The notes beneath the pieces are model-generated. The model saw nothing but the letters and a program-made list of their open reading frames with translations. It did not search any database and was not told the origin of the DNA. Positions 35,801 through 43,553 of a stretch of DNA of 48,180 nucleotides are shown here, in pieces; position 1 is the first letter of the stretch, and every line of letters starts with the position of its first letter. This stretch comes from Fidelibacterota bacterium (GTDB taxonomy: Bacteria > Fidelibacterota > Marinisomatia > Marinisomatales > Marinisomataceae), in contig JAFMFP010000003.1 of NCBI GenBank assembly GCA_017856055.1, positions 1-48,180 on the forward strand, given 5' to 3'. The position numbers and the translations under genes are program-made.

Positions 35801-36187
35801 TTTGAATCAGAGAATGAATTATCTTTTGAAGACATAATTATTGATATTGAAAATTCAGAGTCTGAAGTAGCGTTTTTCTCAAAAGATAATGTTGTAAGCT
35901 TAAATATTGATATTGACGAAGAGCTAATGCATGAAGGGTTAGTAAGAGATCTGATAAGACATGTACAAACAATGAGAAAAGATGCAGAGTTAAATGTCGA
36001 GGATCGAATAGTTATCGGCTCTAAATTCTCAAAGCTTTTTAATGATGCATTATCAAAAAATAAAGAATATTTTATGAATGAAACTTTATGTTTGGAGATT
36101 GTAGAAAATCTAGAAAAATTTACTTATAATTCATCTTTTACTTTAGAAAATGAAAAATTTGAAATATTCATAAGAAAAGCAGATTGA
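32900..36187 (+). CDS. ileS: Isoleucyl-tRNA synthetase with divergent signature motifs
   Basis: A 1095-residue class I synthetase, longer than E. coli IleS (938). The opening F-L-D-G-P-I-T-A-N-N-P-M-G-V-H-H-A-W aligns with the usual G-P-P-Y-A-N-G-x-I-H-I-G-H, putting G-V-H-H (residues 56-59) where HIGH should be. KMSKS is replaced by E-M-H-K-S (647-651). The editing domain has the T-T-P-W-T-L region, and G-F-D-C-Q-G-L-W-V-E-V-E follows the first motif. The C-terminus ends with the E-L-M-H-E-G-L-V-R-D segment typical of IleS. I recall the same motif set in annotated ileS genes of some uncultivated lineages and Chloroflexota, so it is probably functional. No other IleS is in view. Confidence 0.88.
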   Translation: MSIKKEQPKINFVQNEHDVLSYWSKHQVFQKLKEKNSNGPKWSFLDGPITANNPMGVHHAWGRSLKDLYQRYKAMNGFNLRYQNGFDCQGLWVEVEVEKELGIKSKKEVEELGIEKFVQLCKDRVTKFAKVQTEQSIRLGYWMDWDNSYFTMSEENNYAIWSFLKKLFNEGKIYKGSDVVPWSGRSGTSYSQMEIIEGRKLTVHKAVFVKFPLLNKNNESLLIWTTTPWTLSSNIAVAVNTKLKYLKIKTSDSQIYYLAKENLKYQRLGKEFSEKKNWVDGIPKLKTLDQIFKERGGYEIIDEIDGSQLVGEKYSSPFDYIEAQQAKGGFPLDPQATNNKSAIDCHLIVDGGKDSEGNDMVVEGEGTGFVHLASGCGSIDNKLCKQFDFVSISPIDNQANFIEGFDFMSGKSVIDKEVIQQIINDLKERKFLVYAEDYPHIYPHCWRSGEELVFKQVDEWYINMDWRNQIKKIVDDINWIPSWGQDREHDWLDNMGDWMISKKRFWGLALPIWTFEDGSFYVVGSKKELEELAIEGWDQFKGKTPHRPWIDKVKIKHPQTGLIGTRIPDVGNPWLDAGIVPFSTMGYFSDKDYWKEWFPADFITECFPGQFRNWFYSLLAMSAFLENKAPFKTLLGHALVKDEKGDEMHKSAGNAIWFDDAAEEMGVDVMRWLYARQPVENNLLFGYEKADEVRKKLIGFWNVYSFYCTYAKLDNFKPSEEWLQKDQLSLLDEWILSKLHLLIDEAKQDFENFNVDKFLKKFEIFLDELSNWYVRQNRRRFWKSENDSDKMIAFQTLYHVLVHLVKILSPILPFVTERMFLNLTSQDPEENKTSVHLCSFPESDSRLINSQLVDKMEILKVIIENGRAVRKKANIKIRQPLSSLKIFTRNQDIHSFIIEQKQLILDELNIKEIILEKDVKNMGVFSIKPNFKSLSQKFGDKMSEIIKNINSLDSNIVVQKYFDGEASFESENELSFEDIIIDIENSESEVAFFSKDNVVSLNIDIDEELMHEGLVRDLIRHVQTMRKDAELNVEDRIVIGSKFSKLFNDALSKNKEYFMNETLCLEIVENLEKFTYNSSFTLENEKFEIFIRKAD

Positions 36188-36195
36188 GGTGTGTA

Positions 36196-36603
36196 TTGAA
36201 AAAGAAATATAGCGTAAAGGAATTAAAAGAATTTAAAGAAAATATTCTTGAAAAAATTTATGAAGTGAATGATCAAATTGAAACTGTTCGTTCAACAACA
36301 AATAATTCTCGAAATATTTTTATGGAAGACAAAGGTGAGGATTTTGATGAGGGAACAGAGTCAAGTGAAGTTGAGAAAAGTTTTTTCCTTATGTCAAGAG
36401 AATCTGACTATTTAGTTAATCTAAAGAAAGCTTTGCAAAGAATTGAAGATGGATCATATGGAATTTGTGAAGTTTATCAAGAAGATCCTGATAAATGTCA
36501 ATGTTTAGAAAAACCATTAATAAGTAAGGAAAGATTAATTGAAGTTCCTAATGCAACAAAGGGTGTACTTTGTAAAGAAAAAAAGAATTTAAATCTAATA
36601 TAA
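36196..36603 (+). CDS. DksA/TraR-type zinc-finger protein with altered cysteine pattern
   Basis: A 135-residue protein of the DksA/TraR group, small factors that bind RNA polymerase through the secondary channel. The N-terminal half is a helical hairpin, followed by L-K-K-A-L-Q-R-I-E-D-G-S-Y-G-I-C-E, the standard lead into the C4 finger, and P-L-I-S-K-E-R-L-I-E-V-P-N-A. The cysteines are C91, C101, C103 and C126 instead of two CxxC pairs, so the metal site is rearranged. The TTG start at 36196 is chosen by GAGGTG at 36186-36191. Position between ileS and lspA is common for such genes in several phyla (a DksA-like gene before lspA). Confidence 0.8.
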   Translation: MKKKYSVKELKEFKENILEKIYEVNDQIETVRSTTNNSRNIFMEDKGEDFDEGTESSEVEKSFFLMSRESDYLVNLKKALQRIEDGSYGICEVYQEDPDKCQCLEKPLISKERLIEVPNATKGVLCKEKKNLNLI

Positions 36604-37049
36604 TGCAATTAATACTTTTTGCATCTTTAGTGTTTTTAGACCAGCTTTCTAAGTTTTTTATTCACCTTAAGTTTTTTCTTTACGAAAGTATTCCAATCAT
36701 CCCTGGCATTCTCAATTTCACTTATATAAGAAATGAAGGTATAGCATTTGGAATAAATTTTACTGGTTCTAAACTTTTTTTTATCATAATACCAATCATA
36801 ATTACCTACTACCTTTATCAACTTTTAAAGGATAAAGATTTTCAAGATTATCAGTCTCAACTAGGCTTAACATTAATAATATCTGGTGCAGTAGGAAATA
36901 TCATTGATCGAATTTTTAGAGGTTATGTCGTTGATTTCATTGATTTTTATTGGGGAAATAATCACTGGTATGTATTTAATGTAGCTGACTCTTCTGTAAC
37001 CATAGGAATGATTCTATTATTGTTAAGCAATTTTATTAATAAAAAATGA
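36603..37049 (+). CDS. lspA: Lipoprotein signal peptidase (signal peptidase II)
   Basis: A 148-residue four-helix aspartic protease that cleaves prolipoproteins after lipidation. The catalytic pair is D102 (G-N-I-I-D-R) and D129 (F-N-V-A-D-S). N-x-G-I-A-F-G near residue 44 also fits. The gene starts within the stop of the DksA-like gene (TAATG) and overlaps rluD by ATGA; the ileS-dksA-lspA-rluD order is a well-known arrangement. Its substrates in this window would include the three predicted lipoproteins at 8752, 10353 and 19758. Confidence 0.95.
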   Translation: MQLILFASLVFLDQLSKFFIHLKFFLYESIPIIPGILNFTYIRNEGIAFGINFTGSKLFFIIIPIIITYYLYQLLKDKDFQDYQSQLGLTLIISGAVGNIIDRIFRGYVVDFIDFYWGNNHWYVFNVADSSVTIGMILLLLSNFINKK

Positions 37050-38020
37050 TTAGTCTTGCTATCTCTAATATTGATGATTCCATAAGAGTCGATCAATTTC
37101 TTTCAGATAGATTTGATAATTTATCACGTTCAAAAATCCAAAAACTAATTCAAGATAATTCTATTTTAGTTAATGGTGAAAGTGTGAAAAAAAAATATCT
37201 TCTTCAAATTGGTGATAAAATTACTTTAGAGGAAAAAATTCTTAATCAAACTTTTAAAGAGATAATTCCATGGGATTACCCATTAGAAATTTTATATCAA
37301 GATGAAGATTTAGCTATAATTAATAAGCCAAAAGGGATTGTTGTCCACCCAACTACAGTAAATCAAGATCATACCCTAGTTAACATTCTACTTAGTCACT
37401 TTGATAAAAAAATTGACCAAAGTATAGATTCATTAAGACCAGGAATAGTTCATAGGCTTGATAAAGACACAACTGGAATTATGATCATTCCATTTACAAG
37501 TTATGCCCATTGGAAAATAGCTGAACAATTTAAGAATCGTGAAGTCAAGAAAGAATATTTAGCAATTACCTGGGGTTTGTGGAATGAAAAAGAAGGACTC
37601 GTTAATGATTACATTATTCGAAATAGATCAAATCCAAAACAATTTATATCTACCTCTTTAAAAAGGGGTAAGAATGCTACTACTAATTTTGAATTGGTAA
37701 AAAATGGTCAATATTTATCTTTAATAAAGTTTTTTCCAACTACTGGTAGAACTCATCAAATTAGAGTTCATTCAAAATCAAAAGGACATATTATTTTTGG
37801 CGATGATTTGTATGGAGGTGGATTGAGTAAAGCTAGGGAATATTCAAAAGATATTGCAGATAAAATGATTGAATACGCTAGTCCTGTAGCAGGACATTTT
37901 TTACATGCTGCTTCGATTTCATTTTTTCATCCAGTCCAGAATCAAACAATGACTTTTTCAGTCAATCCAGATGATCAATTTCAAAAGTTACAGAATGATA
38001 TTTTAAGTGAAGCAGTCTGA
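37046..38020 (+). CDS. rluD: Ribosomal large subunit pseudouridine synthase RluD-like
   Basis: A 324-residue RluA-family enzyme. An N-terminal S4 RNA-binding domain (R-V-D-Q-F-L-S-D-R then I-L-V-N-G-E-S-V-K) precedes the catalytic domain with R-P-G-I-V-H-R-L-D-K-D-T-T-G, where the Asp of H-R-L-D is the nucleophile. G-R-T-H-Q-I-R-V-H lies further on. RluD modifies helix 69 of 23S rRNA. The S4 domain and position after lspA favour RluD over RluA or RluC. The end overlaps the Xer gene by 14 nt. Confidence 0.92.
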   Translation: MISLAISNIDDSIRVDQFLSDRFDNLSRSKIQKLIQDNSILVNGESVKKKYLLQIGDKITLEEKILNQTFKEIIPWDYPLEILYQDEDLAIINKPKGIVVHPTTVNQDHTLVNILLSHFDKKIDQSIDSLRPGIVHRLDKDTTGIMIIPFTSYAHWKIAEQFKNREVKKEYLAITWGLWNEKEGLVNDYIIRNRSNPKQFISTSLKRGKNATTNFELVKNGQYLSLIKFFPTTGRTHQIRVHSKSKGHIIFGDDLYGGGLSKAREYSKDIADKMIEYASPVAGHFLHAASISFFHPVQNQTMTFSVNPDDQFQKLQNDILSEAV

Positions 38021-38933
38021 TAAAAATATCCAAGAATTTCTCACCTTTTTGAAATTTGAGAGGAGATTCTCTCAGAAAACCATTGAAGCCTATGGTAAAG
38101 ATATTGAGGATTTTTTCAGTTTTGTTCAAAAAAAAGGAAAGAAGTTTAGTCAAGTAAATAAAGATCTCATTTTCGAATATCATCAAGATATAGAATTACA
38201 AATAAGTCCGAGGACTTTTTCTAGAAAACTTTCTTCTTTAAGAACATTTTTTCGTTTTTTGAACCATGAAGGAATTATTAATGATTCAGTTATGTATGAA
38301 GTAAAGTCTTATCCCTCTCCAAAGTTCAAAAAGCATATCCCATCCTATATATCCAAAAAGCAGTTTTCTCAATTAATTGAAGATATCAAGGATGACAGTT
38401 CTTTGGCTGATTTTGAGAGATTTAGGAATTTATCTATACTAAGCCTTTTCTTTTCTTCGGGACTTCGTTTAGAAGAATTAACCAGCATTAAAAGATCCGA
38501 TATTGATTTTCATTCCAATACGATCAAAGTATTAGGAAAAGGTAATAAAGAAAGAATCATTAATTTTGACAGTTTGACCAATGATTTTTTGGAAAAATTT
38601 ATTCAAATCTTTGACAGAATCGACTTGAATAAAATCAAAGTGAGTGATAACTTGTTTTGCAAAAAATTAAAGAATGAATTTTGTAAATTGTCAAGATTTA
38701 ACATTCAATATATTGTGATGAATAGTTTAAAAAAATTAAATATTAATTCTGTAGGTCCTCACACCTTGAGACATTCTTTTGCAACGCATTTGTTAAATAG
38801 TGGTGTTGAATTAAATGCAATTAAAGAATTAATGGGTCATGAAAGTATTTCATCGACTCAAGTATATACCCATGTTAATATTGCTAAACTTACGGAAGAA
38901 TTAGAAAATGCTCACCCTAGAGGTAAAAAATGA
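38007..38933 (+). CDS. Tyrosine recombinase XerC/XerD
   Basis: A 308-residue site-specific recombinase. The N-terminal SAM-like core-binding domain (F-L-x-F-L-K-F-E-R-R-F-S-Q-K-T-I-x-A-Y) is followed by the catalytic domain with all six residues: R154 (S-G-L-R-L-E-E), K178 (G-K-G-N-K), H252 and R255 (H-T-L-R-H-S-F-A), H278 (G-H-E-S-I) and Y287 (Y-T-H-V). It resolves chromosome dimers at dif with a partner recombinase. The GTG start overlaps rluD. The housekeeping setting, and absence of phage genes, argue against an integrase. I cannot tell XerC from XerD. Confidence 0.9.
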   Translation: MKQSDKNIQEFLTFLKFERRFSQKTIEAYGKDIEDFFSFVQKKGKKFSQVNKDLIFEYHQDIELQISPRTFSRKLSSLRTFFRFLNHEGIINDSVMYEVKSYPSPKFKKHIPSYISKKQFSQLIEDIKDDSSLADFERFRNLSILSLFFSSGLRLEELTSIKRSDIDFHSNTIKVLGKGNKERIINFDSLTNDFLEKFIQIFDRIDLNKIKVSDNLFCKKLKNEFCKLSRFNIQYIVMNSLKKLNINSVGPHTLRHSFATHLLNSGVELNAIKELMGHESISSTQVYTHVNIAKLTEELENAHPRGKK

Positions 38934-40522
38934 ATTTAGAATATCTAGGAATATCTAATAAAAATTTTATAGTCAATGCTTCCCCAAAAGCTCTAGTTAA
39001 TAAAGCTATTAAAGATAATGAGGGGGTAATTGGTTTAAATGGTTCTTTAATGGTGGATACAGGTGAATTTTCTGGAAGAATACCTAATGATAAATTTATA
39101 GTGGATAATCCTGATTCTTCTGACAAAATATGGTGGGGAGAGGTTAATCAAAAAATTTCTTCTGAAAATTTTGATCATCTTTTACATAAAGTAGTATCTT
39201 CTTATAATACTCATGAAAATACTTTTCATATTTTCGATGGTTCAGCTGGAGATTCTAGTCGCTATAATTTCAGAGTTCGTTTCTTGACCAAAAAAGCTTG
39301 GCAATCTTTATTTGTTAACAATATGTTTTTAAGATATCGACGCGAGAATGAACTTCAAAATTTTGAGCCTGATTTTACTATTATCAATGCCTTTGATGTT
39401 AAAGAAAAAGACTGGAAAAAATACGGACTAAATTCTGAAAACTTCATAGTGTTTAATATTGAAAAAAAGATTGGAATCATTGGGGGTACCGAATACGCAG
39501 GGGAAATGAAAAAAGGTATTTTTTCTATGTTGCATTACTATCTTCCTCAACAAGGTGTGTTCTCAATGCATTGTTCTGCAAATGTTTCTGAAAAATTTGA
39601 TAATACTGTGATCTTCTTTGGATTATCAGGAACAGGGAAAACTACCTTAAGTACTAATATGAATCGCCCACTTATTGGTGATGATGAGCATGGTTGGTCT
39701 AATACTGGTGTTTACAATTTTGAGGGTGGATGTTATGCTAAAGCAATCAATTTAGATAAAGATAAAGAGCCTGAAATTTATAATGCTATTCGCTTTGGAA
39801 CATTATTAGAAAACGTAGTTTATGATCCCATTACCTACCAGGTAGATTTTGATGATAATTCTAAAAGTGAAAATTCAAGAGTCTGTTACCCAATTCATTA
39901 TGTTGATAATTCTCTTGCGTCACGTGGAAAAAGAAGTTTCGGTCCTCACCCAAAATCCATAATTTTTCTTACTTGCGATGCTTATGGCATTATGCCTCCT
40001 GTGTCACGCTTAACCAAAAAACAAGCGATGTATCATTTTATATCAGGGTATACTGCAAAAATGGCAGGCACTGAAACTGGAGTAAAAGAGCCAAAAGCTG
40101 CATTTTCCCCCTGTTATGGTGGACCTTTTCTTACACTTCATCCTTTAAAATATGCTGAATTATTAGAGAAAAAAATGGATGAACATAACTGTAATGTTTA
40201 CATGGTAAACACTGGTTGGTCTGGATCTTCAGCATCCAGTGGTAGTTCAAGAATTTCTTTGAAAGATACTAGAAAAATAATCGATTCAATTATTAATGAA
40301 AGTCTTGATTTTTCATCTCCCATAAAAGATGATTTTTTTGGGTTTGAAATTCCAAAAATCGAAGGATTTAATGAAGAATTTCTTGTTCCTCTTAAAGCAT
40401 GGAAAAACGTTGATGAATATCATCAAGTTGGTTCAATGTTAACAAAGTCATTTGTGAAAAACTTTGAAAAATATAATATCACTGATCAAGAAATTCTGAA
40501 TTCTGGTCCATCAGTAAAATAA
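38930..40522 (+). CDS. pckA: Phosphoenolpyruvate carboxykinase (ATP)
   Basis: A 530-residue enzyme turning oxaloacetate and ATP into PEP, the entry step of gluconeogenesis. The P-loop region is F-F-G-L-S-G-T-G-K-T-T-L-S, the metal site D-D-E-H-G-W follows, and R-I-S-L-K-D-T-R plus the early F-S-G-R-I-P-N-D-K-F segment also match the ATP-using family. Length agrees with other PckA (about 530-540). ATGA overlap with the Xer gene. It would let the cell build sugars from amino acids and organic acids, which suits the symporters in the window. Confidence 0.96.
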   Translation: MNLEYLGISNKNFIVNASPKALVNKAIKDNEGVIGLNGSLMVDTGEFSGRIPNDKFIVDNPDSSDKIWWGEVNQKISSENFDHLLHKVVSSYNTHENTFHIFDGSAGDSSRYNFRVRFLTKKAWQSLFVNNMFLRYRRENELQNFEPDFTIINAFDVKEKDWKKYGLNSENFIVFNIEKKIGIIGGTEYAGEMKKGIFSMLHYYLPQQGVFSMHCSANVSEKFDNTVIFFGLSGTGKTTLSTNMNRPLIGDDEHGWSNTGVYNFEGGCYAKAINLDKDKEPEIYNAIRFGTLLENVVYDPITYQVDFDDNSKSENSRVCYPIHYVDNSLASRGKRSFGPHPKSIIFLTCDAYGIMPPVSRLTKKQAMYHFISGYTAKMAGTETGVKEPKAAFSPCYGGPFLTLHPLKYAELLEKKMDEHNCNVYMVNTGWSGSSASSGSSRISLKDTRKIIDSIINESLDFSSPIKDDFFGFEIPKIEGFNEEFLVPLKAWKNVDEYHQVGSMLTKSFVKNFEKYNITDQEILNSGPSVK

Positions 40523-40597
40523 CTTATCAAATCACGACACTATTTTTATTGATAGACTTCATATTTATTAAATGAATTTTTAAAAAAAGGAGTAAAA
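40523..40597 (+). promoter_or_regulatory. Leader region and ribosome site of greA
   Basis: A 75-nt gap between pckA and greA, one of the longest in the window. It ends with a strong AAGGAG at 40587-40592, 5 nt before the ATG. The A+T-rich segment around 40550-40575 could contain a promoter, but I see no pair of boxes good enough to place. No terminator hairpin for pckA is visible. Confidence 0.45.
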
Positions 40598-41074
40598 ATG
40601 GCAACTTTAATTTTAAGAGATACTCATAGAGCTCTTGAAAATGAAATGAAAGAACTTGAAAAGCAGAAAAGAGAGAATTCTGTTCAAATTAAAGAAGCAG
40701 CAGATCAAGGTGACTTGAAAGAGAACGCAGAATATCATGCCGCTAGAGAAAAACAAAGTCTTATTGTTTATAAAATTCAGTTGATGCAATCTTATTCACC
40801 TTTTAAAATGATTGAGAATAGTGACATTGGAACAGATCAAGTAGGTTTTGGAAATAAGGTCGGTATTTTAGAAGAAGGAAAATCTAAACCTGAAGATTAC
40901 TACTTGCTTGGTCCAGTTGAATCAGAGTTGGACCTTTACCCATTTATTGTAACATACCACTCACCTTTTGGAAAAGCAATGATGGGTAAAAAAGTTGGGG
41001 AAAATTTTTCTTTAGAAATTAATGGAAATGAAATCAAGTTTACTATTGATTCAATTAGTAAAATCAACACTTAG
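40598..41074 (+). CDS. greA: Transcript cleavage factor GreA
   Basis: A 158-residue factor that rescues backtracked RNA polymerase. The N-terminal coiled coil carries the acidic tip motif G-D-L-K-E-N-A-E-Y-H-A-A-R-E, with Asp and Glu that stabilise the catalytic Mg2+. The C-terminal FKBP-like domain contains Y-Y-L-L-G-P and S-P-F-G-K-A-M-M-G-K-K-V-G. It has a strong ribosome site. Its stop (41072-41074) directly abuts the stop of the LptF/G gene on the other strand, with no spacer. Confidence 0.93.
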   Translation: MATLILRDTHRALENEMKELEKQKRENSVQIKEAADQGDLKENAEYHAAREKQSLIVYKIQLMQSYSPFKMIENSDIGTDQVGFGNKVGILEEGKSKPEDYYLLGPVESELDLYPFIVTYHSPFGKAMMGKKVGENFSLEINGNEIKFTIDSISKINT

Positions 41075-42157
41075 TTATTTCCTCGCACTCAACATTAAAT
41101 AAATACCAAGAAGTAAAAAGATAAAGTTAGATAGCCAGACTCCAATGAATGGCGATAAGACTCCAGCATAGGCTAAAGATTGACCTAGCTTTAATAAAAT
41201 TATATAGCTAAGCACTATACCGAGGCTGATTCCGATACCCTGTGTTAAAGAGGTGTTAGATCGATATACTGAAATTGGGATTCCACAAAAAACCAAGATA
41301 AAGCATATAAACGCATAAGCAATTTTATATTCAAGATCTACTTTCCATCTTTTGGCATTGATTCCATTGGATTCTAAAAAACTAATCTGTTTTTTCAAAT
41401 TTTTATAGGTCATTTCGCTTGAAATTTCTCCAACAGAGAGAATATCATCCAATGAAAATTGCAATTGAATTAAGGAGTCACTTTCAGAAATGATTGTTGA
41501 GAATTCTAATCCTTCTTTATCAAACTTTCTTATTGAATAATTGGAAATATTCCATTTATTTTCTTCTATCCAAGCAGCATTTTTGGCATCAATTCTTTCT
41601 ATAACGACGTTCGAATTAAGATTTAATTGATTCATAGAAAAAATCTGATTTTCTTTCATATTAAAAAACTCGATACTGATTAGAAAATCTTCATTTTTAA
41701 GAAAATAAATATTTTCTATATCGCTATTTTTTTTCACTGTCTTTGAAATAGCTTGTTCTTTGATTTGCTCTTTTAGGATATTGGAAGGAATAACAATATT
41801 ATTTTCTAAATAAAAAGAAAAAAGGCTAATAAAAATTCCTAATGAGAGCATTGGTGCAATCAGTCGATATAAGCTCCAACCTGAAGATTTTAAAACTAAC
41901 CATTCTTTATTTTGGGTCATTATCCCAAATGTGAAAACTGAAGCTACTAAACATGAAATTGGTAAAGATAAAAGCAACATGGATGGCAAAGAGTAGTAGT
42001 AATAATAAAGATAAACTTCTCTAGGAGATTCATTGTCTATAAATTTATTTAAATTCTCAAAAATATCGACAATAAGAGAAATCAAAGTGAGAAATACTAA
42101 AAGAAGAATGAAGTTTTTTAGAAATTGTGTTAATATATAAAAGTCAATTTTTTTCAT
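41075..42157 (-). CDS. LPS-export ABC transporter permease LptF/LptG family
   Basis: A 360-residue YjgP/YjgQ family permease, which with its partner and LptB pulls lipopolysaccharide from the inner membrane. It has the standard plan: two or three helices in the first ~120 residues (F-L-K-N-F-I-L-L-L-V-F-L-T-L, then P-S-M-L-L-L-S-L-P-I-S-C-L-V-A-S), a periplasmic beta-jellyroll (~125-270) and three C-terminal helices. Only one copy is visible, so I cannot say whether it is LptF or LptG. The start codon lies 19 nt from the divergent AGCS start, with no ribosome site. Confidence 0.87.
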   Translation of the reverse strand: MKKIDFYILTQFLKNFILLLVFLTLISLIVDIFENLNKFIDNESPREVYLYYYYYSLPSMLLLSLPISCLVASVFTFGIMTQNKEWLVLKSSGWSLYRLIAPMLSLGIFISLFSFYLENNIVIPSNILKEQIKEQAISKTVKKNSDIENIYFLKNEDFLISIEFFNMKENQIFSMNQLNLNSNVVIERIDAKNAAWIEENKWNISNYSIRKFDKEGLEFSTIISESDSLIQLQFSLDDILSVGEISSEMTYKNLKKQISFLESNGINAKRWKVDLEYKIAYAFICFILVFCGIPISVYRSNTSLTQGIGISLGIVLSYIILLKLGQSLAYAGVLSPFIGVWLSNFIFLLLGIYLMLSARK

Positions 42158-42176
42158 TATATTGTTAACTTAAAAA
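42158..42176. other. 19-nt spacer between divergent start codons
   Basis: Only 19 A+T-rich bases separate the ATG of the LptF/G gene (-) and that of the AGCS gene (+). No Shine-Dalgarno sequence fits on either strand. Promoters must therefore lie inside the opposite coding region or produce leaderless messages. Both protein N-termini agree with their families, so a mis-called start is unlikely. Confidence 0.45.
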
Positions 42177-43553
42177 ATGATTGAAACAATTAATATTTTT
42201 TTTGCCAATCTTTCAAATTTTCTTTGGGGAAGCTATGGTATTTCCAATCTAGTAATTGGGGGAGGTGCATTTTTTTTAATTAGATCTCGTTTAACTCCTT
42301 TCAGATATTTAAAGCATGGATTTGCAATCCTTTTAGGTAAATATGATAACAAAGATGACGAAGGTCAAATTTCGCATTTTCAAGCCTTATCTACTGCATT
42401 ATCAGGGACTGTAGGTATTGGAAATATTGCAGGGGTTGCGTTAGCGATTAGTATTGGAGGACCTGGAGCTCTTTTTTGGATGTGGGTTAGTTCAGTGCTT
42501 GGGATGGCAACAAAATTCTATACATGTTCATTAGGAATTCTTTTTCGCGGAAGAGACTCTGCTGGAGTGTTGCAGGGCGGACCAATGTATGTCATTGAAG
42601 AGGGAATGGGAAAAAAATATAAATTTTTAGCCTATTGGTTTAGTCTTGCTGGACTTATAGGATGTCTATCTTTATTTCAATCTAATCAGCTTACTCAAAT
42701 TATCCATGATCAGATTATAAATATTAGCTCTTCAAACTTTGATCATTTCTTTTTAAAACTTGGAATCGGGTTACTCATAGCATTTATTGTTGCATTAGTA
42801 GTTTTTGGCGGTATAAATAGAATAGCTGAAGTTGCATCTAAGTTGGTTCCATTAATGATTTTAGTGTATATGGTAGGTGGGATAGCGATTCTCCTCTTAA
42901 ACTTAAACCAACTTTTATCCATATTTCAATTAATACTCACATCTGCTTTTCAGGGGAGCGCAGTAGCAGGAGGTTTTGTTGGTGTTTCAATCGTAATTAG
43001 CCAGGGGTTTAGGCGAGCAGCATTCTCTAATGAAGCAGGAATGGGAACAGAAGTAATGGCAATTAGTGCTACTAAAAATAATGAGCCAATTCGTTCAGGA
43101 TTAGTTGCGATGATTGGTCCTATTATTGATACCTTAATTGTTTGCAGTATTACTGGATTTGTCATTCTTTTATCTAATGATTGGTCCCAAGGGCAACTTT
43201 CAGGAGTATCATTAACTCAAGCAGCTTTTGAGAATCATTTAGGAGTTATTGGAAGAATAATTGTTTTTTTCTCTGTAGTTACTTTCGGATTATCTACCAT
43301 GTTTGGATATTCTTATTATGGGTGCAAATGCGCTTCATATCTTTTTGGTGTTGAAGCAAAACAGATTTATAGAATTTTTTACATTGCAACGATAGCGATT
43401 AGTGCAGTGTTATCTATTGATTTAGCAATCAACATTTTAGATTCGATGTTTGCTTTGATGGCATTTCCTACAATGATTTCAGCAATTTACTTAGCTCCAA
43501 ATATCAATAAAGAAGCAAAAAAATATTTTTTAAATCTTAAGAAGGAGAAATAA
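42177..43553 (+). CDS. Alanine/glycine:cation symporter (AGCS family)
   Basis: A 458-residue Na+ (or H+) symporter for alanine, glycine or related amino acids. Family marks are F-F-L-I-R-S-R-L-T-P-F-R, the G-T-V-G-I-G-N-I-A-G-V-A-L-A motif, G-G-P-G-A-L-F-W-M-W and the R-R-A-A-F-S-N-E-A-G-M-G segment. About 11 helices. Ribosome site of the next gene, AAGGAG, lies within its last codons, so the following sugar-phosphate gene is probably cotranscribed. Confidence 0.93.
   Translation: MIETINIFFANLSNFLWGSYGISNLVIGGGAFFLIRSRLTPFRYLKHGFAILLGKYDNKDDEGQISHFQALSTALSGTVGIGNIAGVALAISIGGPGALFWMWVSSVLGMATKFYTCSLGILFRGRDSAGVLQGGPMYVIEEGMGKKYKFLAYWFSLAGLIGCLSLFQSNQLTQIIHDQIINISSSNFDHFFLKLGIGLLIAFIVALVVFGGINRIAEVASKLVPLMILVYMVGGIAILLLNLNQLLSIFQLILTSAFQGSAVAGGFVGVSIVISQGFRRAAFSNEAGMGTEVMAISATKNNEPIRSGLVAMIGPIIDTLIVCSITGFVILLSNDWSQGQLSGVSLTQAAFENHLGVIGRIIVFFSVVTFGLSTMFGYSYYGCKCASYLFGVEAKQIYRIFYIATIAISAVLSIDLAINILDSMFALMAFPTMISAIYLAPNINKEAKKYFLNLKKEK

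Noticed and set aside
38007-38933. Tyrosine recombinase as sign of a mobile element
   Set aside because: It overlaps rluD and pckA in a housekeeping run, has XerC/D length and domains, and no att repeats, phage genes or tRNA are nearby.
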